A stretch of DNA of 11,349 bases from a bacterium. GTDB lineage: Bacteria > Campylobacterota > Campylobacteria > Campylobacterales > Sulfurimonadaceae. Made by a program: the position numbers and the translations under genes. The stretch spans positions 1 to 11,349 of the forward strand of contig JAHJFL010000028.1 in NCBI GenBank assembly GCA_018824795.1, read 5' to 3'. Within the stretch, counting starts at the first letter, position 1, and every line of letters starts with the position of its first letter. Under the pieces are notes generated by a model. It worked only from the letters and a program-made list of their open reading frames with translations. It did not search any database and was not told the origin of the DNA. Positions 1 to 6,925 of this stretch are shown here, in pieces.

Positions 1-378
1 AGTGATTTTGGTAAGGCGAGAATCTATAATGATTCACTCAAAGGGTATCATAGCGGGACGGATTACCGTGCAGATGTTGGTACTCCGATTATTGCAAGCA
101 ACGATGGAGTTGTTGCTCTTGTCGAGGAGCGTTTTTATTCGGGAGGAACGGTTCTTGTTGACCACGGACAAGGTATTTATACCTGCTATTTTCATATGAG
201 TAAATTCAATGTAAAAAAAGGTCAAAAGATTAAAAAAGCACAACTTTTAGGACTTTCAGGTGCGAGTGGAAGAGTGACCGGTCCACATCTGCATTTTGCT
301 GTGAGAATAAACAAAGTGCAAGTTGATCCGCTACAATTTATAGAACTCATAAACAACAAATTACTTAAGGAAATTTAA
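1..378 (+). CDS. M23 family (LytM-type) metallopeptidase, 3' part only
   Basis: The reading frame is open from base 1, so the start codon and N-terminal part lie outside the window; 125 residues remain. They form a nearly complete LytM/peptidase M23 domain. Counting from the first visible codon, His17 and Asp21 (HSGTD) and the last His of PHLHF (His98) match the zinc ligands, while His65 (YFHMS) and His96 match the catalytic histidines. Glycine-rich turns such as GLSGASGRVTGPH are also typical. The family are zinc endopeptidases that cut peptide cross-links in peptidoglycan in the periplasm; some members are inactive, but here all metal and catalytic residues are present. A signal peptide or membrane anchor and perhaps a coiled coil would be expected in the missing part. 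The stop overlaps the next start by one base (TAATG), so the two genes are probably translated together. The family call is firm; the cellular role (shape, division or growth) is not determined. Confidence 0.93.
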   Translation, partial: SDFGKARIYNDSLKGYHSGTDYRADVGTPIIASNDGVVALVEERFYSGGTVLVDHGQGIYTCYFHMSKFNVKKGQKIKKAQLLGLSGASGRVTGPHLHFAVRINKVQVDPLQFIELINNKLLKEI

Positions 379-977
379 TGACACTTTTTCAAATCATCAT
401 GCTAGCTGCTTCTGGATACTTTGCGTTTAAAATTTATGAACATATTCAAACACTTAAAGATGTAAATCCAGATGAGGAAACATCTATGGAAGATGCGCCA
501 AGAACAGCGGAGGCATTTTCTACTTTTTCTCCTGAATCACTTATTCAAAGAGCCGATGAAGCTTTTGAAAACGATGACAAAGAAAAAGCTTTGGCACTGC
601 TCATAGAGGCAAACGCGAAAGATGTACGCAATGAAGATACGCTCTTTAAAATAGCCTACATTTTAGGTCAGCAGGGTAATTTAGATGAGGCATTGGAATA
701 TTACAATGAAGCTTTGGAAATTGATGAGCAAAATGAGTTTGTACATAATGCAATGGCTTCTATTTACAGACAAAAAGAAGAGTATGCTTCTGCAAAAATG
801 CATCTAAACGCATCTTTGGAAATTGACAATGCAAACCCTGTAACATATTACAATTTTGGAAATCTTTTAGTAGATATGAATAAAAAAGAAGAAGCCATTA
901 AAATGTATGAAAAAGCCCTTGAACTCAAGCCTGATTTTAATGAGGTAAAAGAAGAGTTAGAAAAACTGAGAGACTAA
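378..977 (+). CDS. Membrane-anchored TPR-repeat protein
   Basis: This 199-residue protein has one hydrophobic N-terminal segment (about residues 3-19, TLFQIIMLAASGYFAFK), a linker rich in Asp and Glu (30-50), and about four tetratricopeptide repeats (roughly 51-84, 85-118, 119-152, 153-186). TPR signatures include LGQQGNLDEALEYYNEALEI and EEAIKMYEKALELKP. TPR arrays are protein-binding scaffolds, and no enzymatic motif is visible. The N-terminal segment lacks a clear signal-peptidase site and looks like a membrane anchor; the side on which the repeats lie cannot be decided from sequence. An AAGGAA Shine-Dalgarno at 367-372 supports the ATG at 378, which overlaps the M23 peptidase stop. The pairing suggests, but does not prove, a role in organising a cell-wall complex. 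The specific function is unknown. Confidence 0.88.
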   Translation: MTLFQIIMLAASGYFAFKIYEHIQTLKDVNPDEETSMEDAPRTAEAFSTFSPESLIQRADEAFENDDKEKALALLIEANAKDVRNEDTLFKIAYILGQQGNLDEALEYYNEALEIDEQNEFVHNAMASIYRQKEEYASAKMHLNASLEIDNANPVTYYNFGNLLVDMNKKEEAIKMYEKALELKPDFNEVKEELEKLRD

Positions 978-980
978 AAG

Positions 981-1703
981 ATGAAAATTTCAGAGATATA
1001 CAAACAGCTTAACGAACTCTCACCCTTTGAACTCCAAGAGTCATGGGACAATTCAGGTCTTTTACTCGGTGATTTTTCGCAAGAGGTAAAAAGAGTTGTT
1101 TTGAGCATTGATGTAGATGAGTCATTGATAGAATCAATTGAAAATGATACGCTTTTGATTACTCATCATCCAATTATTTTTGGAGGCTTAAAGCAGTTGG
1201 AATTTAGTAAGTATCCTGCAAACCTCATTCAAAAGATGATTAAAAAAAATATCTCCAATATTGCTATGCATACAAATTTTGACCAAACGCACCTCAATGC
1301 ATATGTAGCCAAAGAGGTACTTGGATATAAAATAATAAAAAAAGATGGTTTTGTAGCCTACCTAGAAATAAATGAAGATTTTACAACTTTTGCCAAAAAA
1401 GTATCTACTGCGTTTGGACTGCCTCATGCGCGTTGTGTAAAATGCAGCGACTATGTTAAAATAGCTGCACTTACGACGGGTTCCGGATGTTCACTTATGC
1501 GTTCAATTGAGGCAGACTGTTTTTTAACAGGCGATGTCAAATACCATGACGCGATGGAAGCAAAAAGTATCAATTTGTCACTAATTGACATTGGCCATTA
1601 TGAAAGTGAACGCTTTTTTTCACAAATTTTAGCAAAGCATTTGAAAAATTTAGGTTTAGAAGTTATAATTTCATCATCAGAAAATCCATTTACTTATATT
1701 TAG
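981..1703 (+). CDS. NIF3/DUF34 family dinuclear-metal protein (YbgI-like)
   Basis: This 240-residue protein is the compact form of the NIF3 family, about the size of E. coli YbgI. The residues that bind the two metal ions in YbgI have clear counterparts: His62-His63 in ITHHP, Asp101 in AMHTNFDQ, and His206 and Glu210 in GHYESE. The C-terminal part has the family stretch FLTGDVKYHDA (181-191). The large insert found in longer family members is absent. NIF3 proteins form toroidal hexamers and are often labelled GTP cyclohydrolase 1 type 2 homologues, but their physiological reaction is not settled and I do not assign one. The ATG lies three bases after the TPR stop, with only a weak GAGA-type Shine-Dalgarno, so coupling is likely. 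Its place directly before the zinc-ribbon gene is the order I recall from H. pylori (HP0959-HP0958) and C. jejuni. Confidence 0.93.
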   Translation: MKISEIYKQLNELSPFELQESWDNSGLLLGDFSQEVKRVVLSIDVDESLIESIENDTLLITHHPIIFGGLKQLEFSKYPANLIQKMIKKNISNIAMHTNFDQTHLNAYVAKEVLGYKIIKKDGFVAYLEINEDFTTFAKKVSTAFGLPHARCVKCSDYVKIAALTTGSGCSLMRSIEADCFLTGDVKYHDAMEAKSINLSLIDIGHYESERFFSQILAKHLKNLGLEVIISSSENPFTYI

Positions 1704-1709
1704 ACACTT

Positions 1710-1715
1710 TATAGT
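1710..1715 (+). promoter_or_regulatory. Candidate -10 element before the zinc-ribbon gene
   Basis: TATAGT lies in the 47-base gap after the nif3-like gene, preceded by a T-rich stretch (about 1689-1709), as is common in Campylobacterota sigma-70 promoters where the -35 box is weak. A start near 1722 would give a leader of about 30 bases ending in the strong AAGGAG Shine-Dalgarno at 1741-1746. It rests on a short match in AT-rich DNA; read-through from upstream is equally possible. Confidence 0.3.
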
Positions 1716-1750
1716 AAAAACGGTAAACTCGAGAAACCCAAAGGAGTCCA

Positions 1751-2464
1751 ATGAACAAGCACCTTAAACAACTTATAGACCTTTCAATAGTAGATAAAGA
1801 AATCGATGCTTTTGAACCTCAGATTGAAGAGGCAAATTATAGTTATGAAGCAGCATTAGCAAAAACTCAGAGCATAAACTCAGATATTGAGAACTTAACG
1901 CAAGAGATTAAGACAGAAGAAGTAAAAAAAGCAAAAAATGAACTTCATCTTAAAGAGTTGTCACAAAAATTAGAAGAAAACGCAAAAAAAAGTTCTGAAA
2001 TCAAAACTGAGCGTGAAATGAAATCTCTTCAACTTGAAGAAGAGATAGCAAAAGAGCAAGTAAGTTTCGCAAATGAAGAAATTGAAAGACTTGAGAGAAT
2101 TATAGATTCTAAAAAATCACAAGTGCAAACTGCAAAAGTCACACTTGAAGAACTTAATACAAAATTAGAATCTGTAAAAGCGGATGTTGATGCGAAATTA
2201 GAAGTTATCAATGAAGCAAGACAAAAGGTGTTTGTTGAAAAAGAAAAACTTCTTGGTGAGGTAAATCAGAAAGGTTTAGCGTTTTACCAAAAAATCCGTC
2301 GCTGGGCAAAAAATTCAACAGTAGTTGAAGTTGAAGATCAAGCATGTATGGGTTGCCATATGCTTATCAGCGATAAAGTGTATGCTGATGTTATCAAAGG
2401 CGATGAAATCAATACTTGTCCACACTGTGGTCGTATCCTTTATATAAAAGCTAGCGAAGAATAG
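1751..2464 (+). CDS. flgZ: Coiled-coil zinc-ribbon protein, FlgZ/HP0958 family
   Basis: This 237-residue protein has a long charged coiled coil rich in Glu, Lys and Leu (about residues 5-190), followed by a C4 zinc ribbon with Cys199-x2-Cys202 and Cys223-x2-Cys226 (CMGC and CPHC). This is the architecture of the DUF164 zinc-ribbon family. Its best known member, H. pylori HP0958 (FlgZ), folds as a coiled-coil hairpin with a zinc ribbon, stabilises sigma-54 (RpoN) and is needed for flagellar gene expression. The neighbours nif3-like upstream and waaA downstream are those I recall for HP0958, which supports orthology. Translation starts at ATG 1751 behind a near-perfect AAGGAG. The stop TAG is in the same frame as waaA and only one codon from its TTG start. 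The family call is strong; the flagellar/RpoN role here is inferred from the orthologue. Confidence 0.88.
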   Translation: MNKHLKQLIDLSIVDKEIDAFEPQIEEANYSYEAALAKTQSINSDIENLTQEIKTEEVKKAKNELHLKELSQKLEENAKKSSEIKTEREMKSLQLEEEIAKEQVSFANEEIERLERIIDSKKSQVQTAKVTLEELNTKLESVKADVDAKLEVINEARQKVFVEKEKLLGEVNQKGLAFYQKIRRWAKNSTVVEVEDQACMGCHMLISDKVYADVIKGDEINTCPHCGRILYIKASEE

Positions 2465-2467
2465 GCC

Positions 2468-3649
2468 TTGTCGCCATTTACGGTACTCTATTACTTTTTA
2501 AGTGTAACGCTCTATCTTGTAGCGTTACCTCTTTTAATCTATCTCTCTTTTAAACCAAAGTATAAACAATCCATACCCGCGCGTTTTTTTCTTTTAGGTA
2601 ATCCTAGATTTAGCAACAAAGAGAGTATTTGGTTTCATGTCTGCTCTTTAGGTGAAACAAGAGCATTGAAGCCTCTTTTGGAACTTTTAGGGAAGCAAGA
2701 TATTAAAATAAGCACTATAACCCAAACAGGGTATGCAGAAGCTAAAAAATATAATGCAGAGCTTCGCTATTTACCGTATGAGATGTTTTTGCCTTTTTGG
2801 ATGAGAAAAGAGAAGCTGCTTGTGGTCTTAGAAGCTGAGTTTTGGTACTTACTTTTTAGAGTTGCATTTTCTAGAGGTACAAAAATTATACTTTTAAATG
2901 CACGCATTTCTGAAAAAAGCGCAAAAAAATATTTACAATTTGGCTGGTTTTATGAAAAAATTTTATCGAGAGTAGAGATTATTTTCGCTCAAAGTGAAGC
3001 CGATAAAAATAGATTTTTAGCATTAGGTGGCAGAAACATAGAAGTAGTCGGCAACATAAAACTTGCTGCAAAGATAGAAAAAAGCAAAGAGTATTCAAAG
3101 CCGGAACAAGTGTGCATTGTTGCGGGAAGTACACATGAAGGTGAAGAAGAAAGTATCCTCAAAGCTTATGTTGAGTATAAAAAAATGCAAGATGCCAAAC
3201 TGATTGTAGTTCCAAGACATCCTGAAAGATTTGAGAGTGTTTATGGGCTTTTACAAAAATATGCGACTAACAACAGTTTAACTTTTTCTCGTTTTTCACA
3301 AACGCAAGCTTTAGAAACTGATATAATTTTAGTCGATACAATGGGTGAACTCAATAACATATACGCAATCAGCGATATAGCAATTCTTGGCGGTGCGTTT
3401 AACGAAGATGTCGGCGGGCATAATCCGCTTGAACCTGCTCATTTTGGATGTAAAATTATTACTGGCAAGCACTTTTTTCATCAAAAAGAGCTTTTTAAGT
3501 ATGTACATCATGTTCAATATGTAGAGCCAAATGAAATATACAAGGCACTCAAAGAGTGCAAAAATTTACCCTCTTCAATGGTTGAAGAGAAGATAGATTT
3601 AAACAGAGTAGTAGAGATGATACTCGAATCCAGCAAAGGAAACAGATAA
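2468..3649 (+). CDS. waaA: 3-deoxy-D-manno-octulosonic acid (Kdo) transferase
   Basis: WaaA (KdtA) transfers Kdo from CMP-Kdo to lipid A precursor at the inner face of the cytoplasmic membrane. At 393 residues it is slightly shorter than E. coli KdtA (about 425). The order is an N-terminal membrane anchor (about 6-27), the N-terminal GT-B domain with the family motif HVCSLGE (57-63, Glu63 matching the catalytic base), and a C-terminal nucleotide-sugar domain with VAGSTHEGEE (218-227), VPRHPERF (248-255) and GGHNPLEPA (316-324). The start must be TTG 2468: an in-frame TAG lies at 2462-2464 and no ATG or GTG occurs before the anchor ends. GAAGA at 2457-2461 may serve as the Shine-Dalgarno. Translation is probably coupled to the zinc-ribbon gene. 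Whether one or two Kdo residues are added cannot be read from the sequence. Confidence 0.95.
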   Translation: MSPFTVLYYFLSVTLYLVALPLLIYLSFKPKYKQSIPARFFLLGNPRFSNKESIWFHVCSLGETRALKPLLELLGKQDIKISTITQTGYAEAKKYNAELRYLPYEMFLPFWMRKEKLLVVLEAEFWYLLFRVAFSRGTKIILLNARISEKSAKKYLQFGWFYEKILSRVEIIFAQSEADKNRFLALGGRNIEVVGNIKLAAKIEKSKEYSKPEQVCIVAGSTHEGEEESILKAYVEYKKMQDAKLIVVPRHPERFESVYGLLQKYATNNSLTFSRFSQTQALETDIILVDTMGELNNIYAISDIAILGGAFNEDVGGHNPLEPAHFGCKIITGKHFFHQKELFKYVHHVQYVEPNEIYKALKECKNLPSSMVEEKIDLNRVVEMILESSKGNR

Positions 3650-3650
3650 G

Positions 3651-4385
3651 ATGGAACAAGAAAAAGCATACAAACTTTTAGCAATTCAAGAGGGTATATC
3701 AAACAATGAAGCAAAGTCTATGATAGACCGTGGCTTGGTTTATGTAGGGAATAAAAAAGTTCTAATAGCTCGTGGAGACATTGATAACAGAACCACTTTT
3801 AGAGTAGAAAAAGTAGAAAAAATACGACCGATTTTTGAAAATGATGATTTAATCGTCGTAGACAAACCTGCATTTGTCAACTCAGATGAAGTTGAGAGAC
3901 AATTTAAGCCCGCAGTACTTTTACATAGACTTGACCGTGAGACAAGTGGTGTTTTAATGCTCGTAAAAAATGAAGAGTTTCGCGAAAAAGCAATTAAAGA
4001 GTTTAAACAAGACAAGGTTTATAAAGAGTATATCGCTTGGGTTGAAGGTATTATGAGTGAGCCTGTTGAAGTGGACAGACCTATTTTGACGCAAAAGAAA
4101 AATAATAAAGCCTACTCAAATGTATCTTCAAAAGGAAAACCTGCAAGAAGTGAATTTTTCCCAGACATTGTAAGTGCGAATAAAACAAAAATTAAATGTA
4201 TTATTCACCACGGAAGAACACACCAAATTCGTACTCACCTCCGTTATATCGATCATCCGATTGTTGGAGATGAACAATACGGCGGACGCCGTGCAAAACG
4301 CGTAATGCTTCACGCATATAAAGTAAGACTGCTTGGTATGGAGTTTGTAGCCCAAGAGCCAAAGGCATTTGTGAACTTTGAGTAG
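3651..4385 (+). CDS. RluA/RluD-family pseudouridine synthase
   Basis: This 244-residue protein isomerises uridine to pseudouridine in RNA. An S4-like RNA-binding region (about residues 5-50) precedes the catalytic domain, which carries LLHRLDRETSG (90-100) with the nucleophile Asp95, preceded by the family stretch LIVVDKPAFV (67-76). Near the C terminus HHGRTHQIRTHL and HPIVGDEQYGG are hallmarks of the RluA/C/D group. The RNA target (23S rRNA or tRNA position) cannot be assigned from motifs alone; the gene occupies the place of H. pylori HP0956 and C. jejuni Cj0708 in the conserved block. An AAAGGAAA Shine-Dalgarno lies at about 3635-3642 and the ATG follows the waaA stop by one base, so it is in the same operon. 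The protein is shorter than E. coli RluD (326), consistent with a compact Campylobacterota form. Confidence 0.93.
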   Translation: MEQEKAYKLLAIQEGISNNEAKSMIDRGLVYVGNKKVLIARGDIDNRTTFRVEKVEKIRPIFENDDLIVVDKPAFVNSDEVERQFKPAVLLHRLDRETSGVLMLVKNEEFREKAIKEFKQDKVYKEYIAWVEGIMSEPVEVDRPILTQKKNNKAYSNVSSKGKPARSEFFPDIVSANKTKIKCIIHHGRTHQIRTHLRYIDHPIVGDEQYGGRRAKRVMLHAYKVRLLGMEFVAQEPKAFVNFE

Positions 4386-4415
4386 GCTTAAAGAAAAATA
4401 AAAGCAAGATTTAGA

Positions 4416-4421
4416 TAAAAT
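4416..4421 (+). promoter_or_regulatory. Candidate -10 element of ffh
   Basis: TAAAAT lies in GATAAAATTCGC within the 77-base gap between the pseudouridine synthase gene and ffh. An A/T-rich stretch precedes it, and there is no recognisable -35, as usual in Campylobacterota. The start would fall near 4428, giving a leader of about 35 bases that ends in AAGGAGAG (4449-4456), a strong Shine-Dalgarno for ffh. The ATAA(A)ATTC context resembles the candidate promoters at 8105 and 9957, which raises confidence slightly. Confidence 0.42.
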
Positions 4422-4462
4422 TCGCAACTTTTTACATCTAAAAATAATAAGGAGAGAGTCTC

Positions 4463-5809
4463 ATGTTTGATACGTTAACAGAGTCATTTACAAGTGCTAT
4501 TAAAAAAATTCGTTTTCATGATGATGACAAAGCACTTTCAAAAGCACTGACTGAGCTCAAAAAAAACTTATTAAAAGCGGATGTAAACCACAAAGTTGTC
4601 AAAGAACTTATAGATAAAGTCCAAATTGAGACAAAACTCAAAGGCATCGGCAAAGATCAATTTTTATCTGCTTTAAAATCTTCTTTGTATGAACTTTTAG
4701 AGATTGGCGGAAGCAGAGGTTTTGTTTTTGCTCCAAATCCTCCGACTGTAATTTTAATGACAGGACTTCAAGGTTCTGGCAAAACAACTACAACTGGAAA
4801 GCTAGCCAACTATTTAAAGAACAAGCAAAAGAAAGTCTTAGTCGTTGCAGCTGACTTACAGCGTTTGGCAGCGGTAGAGCAGTTACGCCAAATAACTACA
4901 CAGATTGGTGTAGAACTTTTTGAAGATGAAAGCACAAAAAATCCGGTTGATGTTGTAAACGCAGCGCTTAAAAAAGCTAAAAGCGGAATTTATGACGTTG
5001 TGCTCATAGATACTGCCGGACGTTTAGCAATTGATGACGAACTCATGAAAGAGCTTGCAGATGTTAAAAAAGCAGCGCAGCCAAATGAGATTTTTTATGT
5101 AGCTGACTCACTAACTGGTCAAGACGCTATTAAAACTGCTGAAACTTTTAAAGAAAAAATTGGAATTCATGGGGTTATATTAAGTAAATATGACGGTGAT
5201 TCTAAGGGTGGGGTTGCATTAGGTCTCTCATCTCAAGTTCAAGTTCCACTGCGTTTTATCGGTAGCGGTGAAAAAATGGAAGACTTGGAAGTTTTTCTTC
5301 CTGATCGTGTTGTAAACCGTCTTATGGGCTTTGGAGACATTGAAGGCCTTGCAGAAAAAACAGCTTCTATTATAGATGAGAAGCAAGCAAAAAAACTTAC
5401 TAAAAAGATTCAAAAAGGCCAATTTAATTATAATGACTTTTTAGAACAGATGGAAAGTATGAAGAAAATGGGAAGCATGAGCTCAATTATGGGAATGATT
5501 CCAGGCATGGGCAATATGTCTAAAGCCATTAAAGATTTTGATTTTGAAAACTCGAGTGAACTTAGAAATATTAGAGCTATGGTTTCTTCTATGACACTCA
5601 AAGAGAGAGAAGACCCTGATCTTTTAAATAATTCTCGTAAACAAAGAATAGCAGCAGGATGCGGTTTGACACAAGTTGAAATAAACAGAATGATTAAGCA
5701 GTTTAAAAATGCAGGAAAAATGGCTAAGAAATTCTCAGGACCAAAAGGGATGAAAGACCTTCAGGCAATGATGGGACAGATGGGCGGTGCAGGGGCACTT
5801 CGAAGATAG
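4463..5809 (+). CDS. ffh: Signal recognition particle protein (SRP54 GTPase)
   Basis: Ffh binds 4.5S RNA and signal peptides emerging from the ribosome, and docks with FtsY to deliver inner-membrane proteins. At 448 residues it is the usual length. The N domain (about 1-90) precedes the G domain with the P-loop GLQGSGKT (101-108), DLQRLAA (131-137), DTAGR (183-187) and SKYDGDSKGG (241-250). A methionine-rich M domain (about 295-430) follows, with the finger-loop region IMGMIPGMG (342-350) and the RNA-binding helix SRKQRIAAGCG (391-401). Two motifs differ from the common consensus: G4 is SKYD rather than TKLD, and the DxxRPAA motif has Leu for Pro. I believe both are usual in this phylum. The start ATG 4463 has a strong AAGGAG behind it. 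The 4.5S RNA gene is not seen in the window. Confidence 0.98.
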   Translation: MFDTLTESFTSAIKKIRFHDDDKALSKALTELKKNLLKADVNHKVVKELIDKVQIETKLKGIGKDQFLSALKSSLYELLEIGGSRGFVFAPNPPTVILMTGLQGSGKTTTTGKLANYLKNKQKKVLVVAADLQRLAAVEQLRQITTQIGVELFEDESTKNPVDVVNAALKKAKSGIYDVVLIDTAGRLAIDDELMKELADVKKAAQPNEIFYVADSLTGQDAIKTAETFKEKIGIHGVILSKYDGDSKGGVALGLSSQVQVPLRFIGSGEKMEDLEVFLPDRVVNRLMGFGDIEGLAEKTASIIDEKQAKKLTKKIQKGQFNYNDFLEQMESMKKMGSMSSIMGMIPGMGNMSKAIKDFDFENSSELRNIRAMVSSMTLKEREDPDLLNNSRKQRIAAGCGLTQVEINRMIKQFKNAGKMAKKFSGPKGMKDLQAMMGQMGGAGALRR

Positions 5810-5814
5810 ACTTC

Positions 5815-5909
5815 ACTTTACAAATGTAAAGTTATGAACTCATCTGAGTTTATAACTCTGCATTTAGGTGCAAAATTTAACATATACAGCTAGTTGAAAT
5901 ATAACTAGC
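5815..5909 (+). promoter_or_regulatory. Hairpin-rich leader between ffh and rpsP
   Basis: The 117-base gap holds three inverted repeats. Hairpin 1 pairs 5815-5822 (ACTTTACA) with 5825-5832. Hairpin 2 pairs 5830-5842 with 5845-5857: 13 complementary positions including one G-U, so about 12 bp with a four-base loop in RNA. Hairpin 3 pairs 5889-5895 (GCTAGTT) with 5903-5909, ending nine bases before the first base after the rpsP Shine-Dalgarno core. Hairpins 1 and 2 share bases 5830-5832 and cannot both form fully. None is followed by a run of U, so a classical intrinsic terminator is not evident. TATAAC at 5851-5856 could be a -10 box within hairpin 2. Plausible roles are mRNA processing, ffh 3'-end protection, or control of rpsP by a ribosomal protein; none is shown. 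Confidence 0.45.
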
Positions 5910-5926
5910 GCAGAGAAGGACACAAC

Positions 5927-6157
5927 ATGGCAACAGTAATTCGCCTCACTAGAATGGGAAGAAAAAAACAACCTTTTTACCGTATCGCGGTAACAGATTC
6001 ACGTAAACGTAGAGATGGTGGTTGGATAGAACTAATTGGTCACTACAATCCAATGAATGATGAGAAAACTATGGTAGTTGACGCTGAAAGACTAGATTAC
6101 TGGTTAAGCGTTGGTGCTAAAATGAGTGATCGCGTTAAAAAGATTACTGGTCGTTAA
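5927..6157 (+). CDS. rpsP: 30S ribosomal protein S16
   Basis: S16 is an assembly protein of the 30S subunit body that binds the 5' domain of 16S rRNA. The 76-residue product has the family N terminus [18 protein letters not shown] (residues 3-20), followed by [19 protein letters not shown], which is nearly diagnostic. It is slightly shorter than E. coli S16 (82), normal for this phylum. The ATG at 5927 is set by AGAAGGA (5914-5920). It is first in a five-gene unit with khpA, rimM, trmD and rplS, a variant of the widespread rpsP-rimM-trmD-rplS operon. The leader upstream carries several hairpins and may control the unit. Confidence 0.98.
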   Translation: MATVIRLTRMGRKKQPFYRIAVTDSRKRRDGGWIELIGHYNPMNDEKTMVVDAERLDYWLSVGAKMSDRVKKITGR

Positions 6158-6159
6158 TT

Positions 6160-6396
6160 ATGATATCTGATTTTGTCGCTAATTTTGCAAGACTGATAGC
6201 TTCTTATCCAGAAGATGTTAGAGTAGAAGTAAAGCAAGGCGATGAAATATCTGAAATTGTTCTCTATGCAAACCAGGCCGATATCGGTAAACTGATTGGT
6301 AAAGAGGGCAAAATGATTGGTGCAATCAAAACAGTTATTTCTGGCTGTAAAGCAAAAGATGGTATGAGTTACCGTATAAATGTCGAAGCAGTTTAA
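6160..6396 (+). CDS. khpA: KH-domain RNA-binding protein KhpA
   Basis: This 78-residue protein is a single type II KH domain with the nucleic-acid-binding GxxG loop in IGKLIGKEGKMIG (GKEG at 47-50), typical of the KhpA/YlqC family that sits between rpsP and rimM in many bacteria. Members bind RNA, sometimes with the partner KhpB/Jag, and influence cell division or translation depending on species; the targets here are unknown. The ATG is two bases after the rpsP stop and lacks a clear Shine-Dalgarno, so translation probably depends on ribosomes finishing rpsP. Its end overlaps the rimM start by 17 bases in another frame. Confidence 0.93.
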   Translation: MISDFVANFARLIASYPEDVRVEVKQGDEISEIVLYANQADIGKLIGKEGKMIGAIKTVISGCKAKDGMSYRINVEAV

Positions 6397-6925
6397 AGAT
6401 AACGAACTTCTCCATATAGCAACAATAGGTAAAACTGTTGGGCTAAAAGGTGATCTGAAGTTTCATATACATTGTGATTTTCCTGAGCAGTTTAAAAGTG
6501 GAGCGTCTTTTTTATTACAAAATCAAGAGAGAATTACTCTTGAGAGCGTAAATCATGAAAGAGGTCTCATTAAAATTGCTGGAATTACAAATCCGGAAGA
6601 TGCGAAAAAGTTTACGAATGCGCATCTTTTTACAACTCATGAAGATACTAAAAAATCTTGCCATCTTGAAGATGGACAGTTTTTTTGGTTTGACATTGTA
6701 GGTTGTATGGTTTATGAAAATGATTTGTACCTTGGGGTAGTTGAAGAAGTTGAGCGTATTGCGATAAGTGATTATTTAAGTATTGAGACAAGTGAAGACC
6801 TTGTCAAAAAAGGTCTTTCTAAAAGCTTTTTAATTCCTTATCACAAACCATTCATAGAAAAAACGGATATAGATAAAAAAATTATATTGGTAAGTGGCGG
6901 CTTAGATATTTTAGAAGCTTCATAA
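6380..6925 (+). CDS. rimM: 16S rRNA-processing / ribosome maturation factor RimM
   Basis: RimM helps mature the 30S head by binding S19 and pre-16S rRNA. The 181-residue protein matches the usual length. The N-terminal domain carries IATIGKTVGLKGDLKFHI (13-30), the family signature with the invariant GLKG, and the C-terminal PRC barrel starts near FFWFDIVGCMVY (101-112) and continues through YLGVVEEV. The ATG at 6380 lies inside khpA (17-base overlap). A start further in would remove the first beta strand, so this start is preferred although no strong Shine-Dalgarno precedes it. The stop overlaps the trmD start by one base (TAATG). Confidence 0.95.
   Translation: MSKQFKDNELLHIATIGKTVGLKGDLKFHIHCDFPEQFKSGASFLLQNQERITLESVNHERGLIKIAGITNPEDAKKFTNAHLFTTHEDTKKSCHLEDGQFFWFDIVGCMVYENDLYLGVVEEVERIAISDYLSIETSEDLVKKGLSKSFLIPYHKPFIEKTDIDKKIILVSGGLDILEAS

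Noticed and set aside
4128..4427. 99-codon minus-strand open frame over the end of the pseudouridine synthase gene
   Set aside because: It is antisense to the conserved C-terminal motifs of a clear gene, its translation is Cys/Phe/Ser-rich with no recognisable family, and the neighbouring genes all run the other way.
5859..5872. TGCA-N6-TGCA repeat in the rpsP leader
   Set aside because: Four-base arms around a six-base loop are too short to claim beyond the three stronger hairpins in the same leader.
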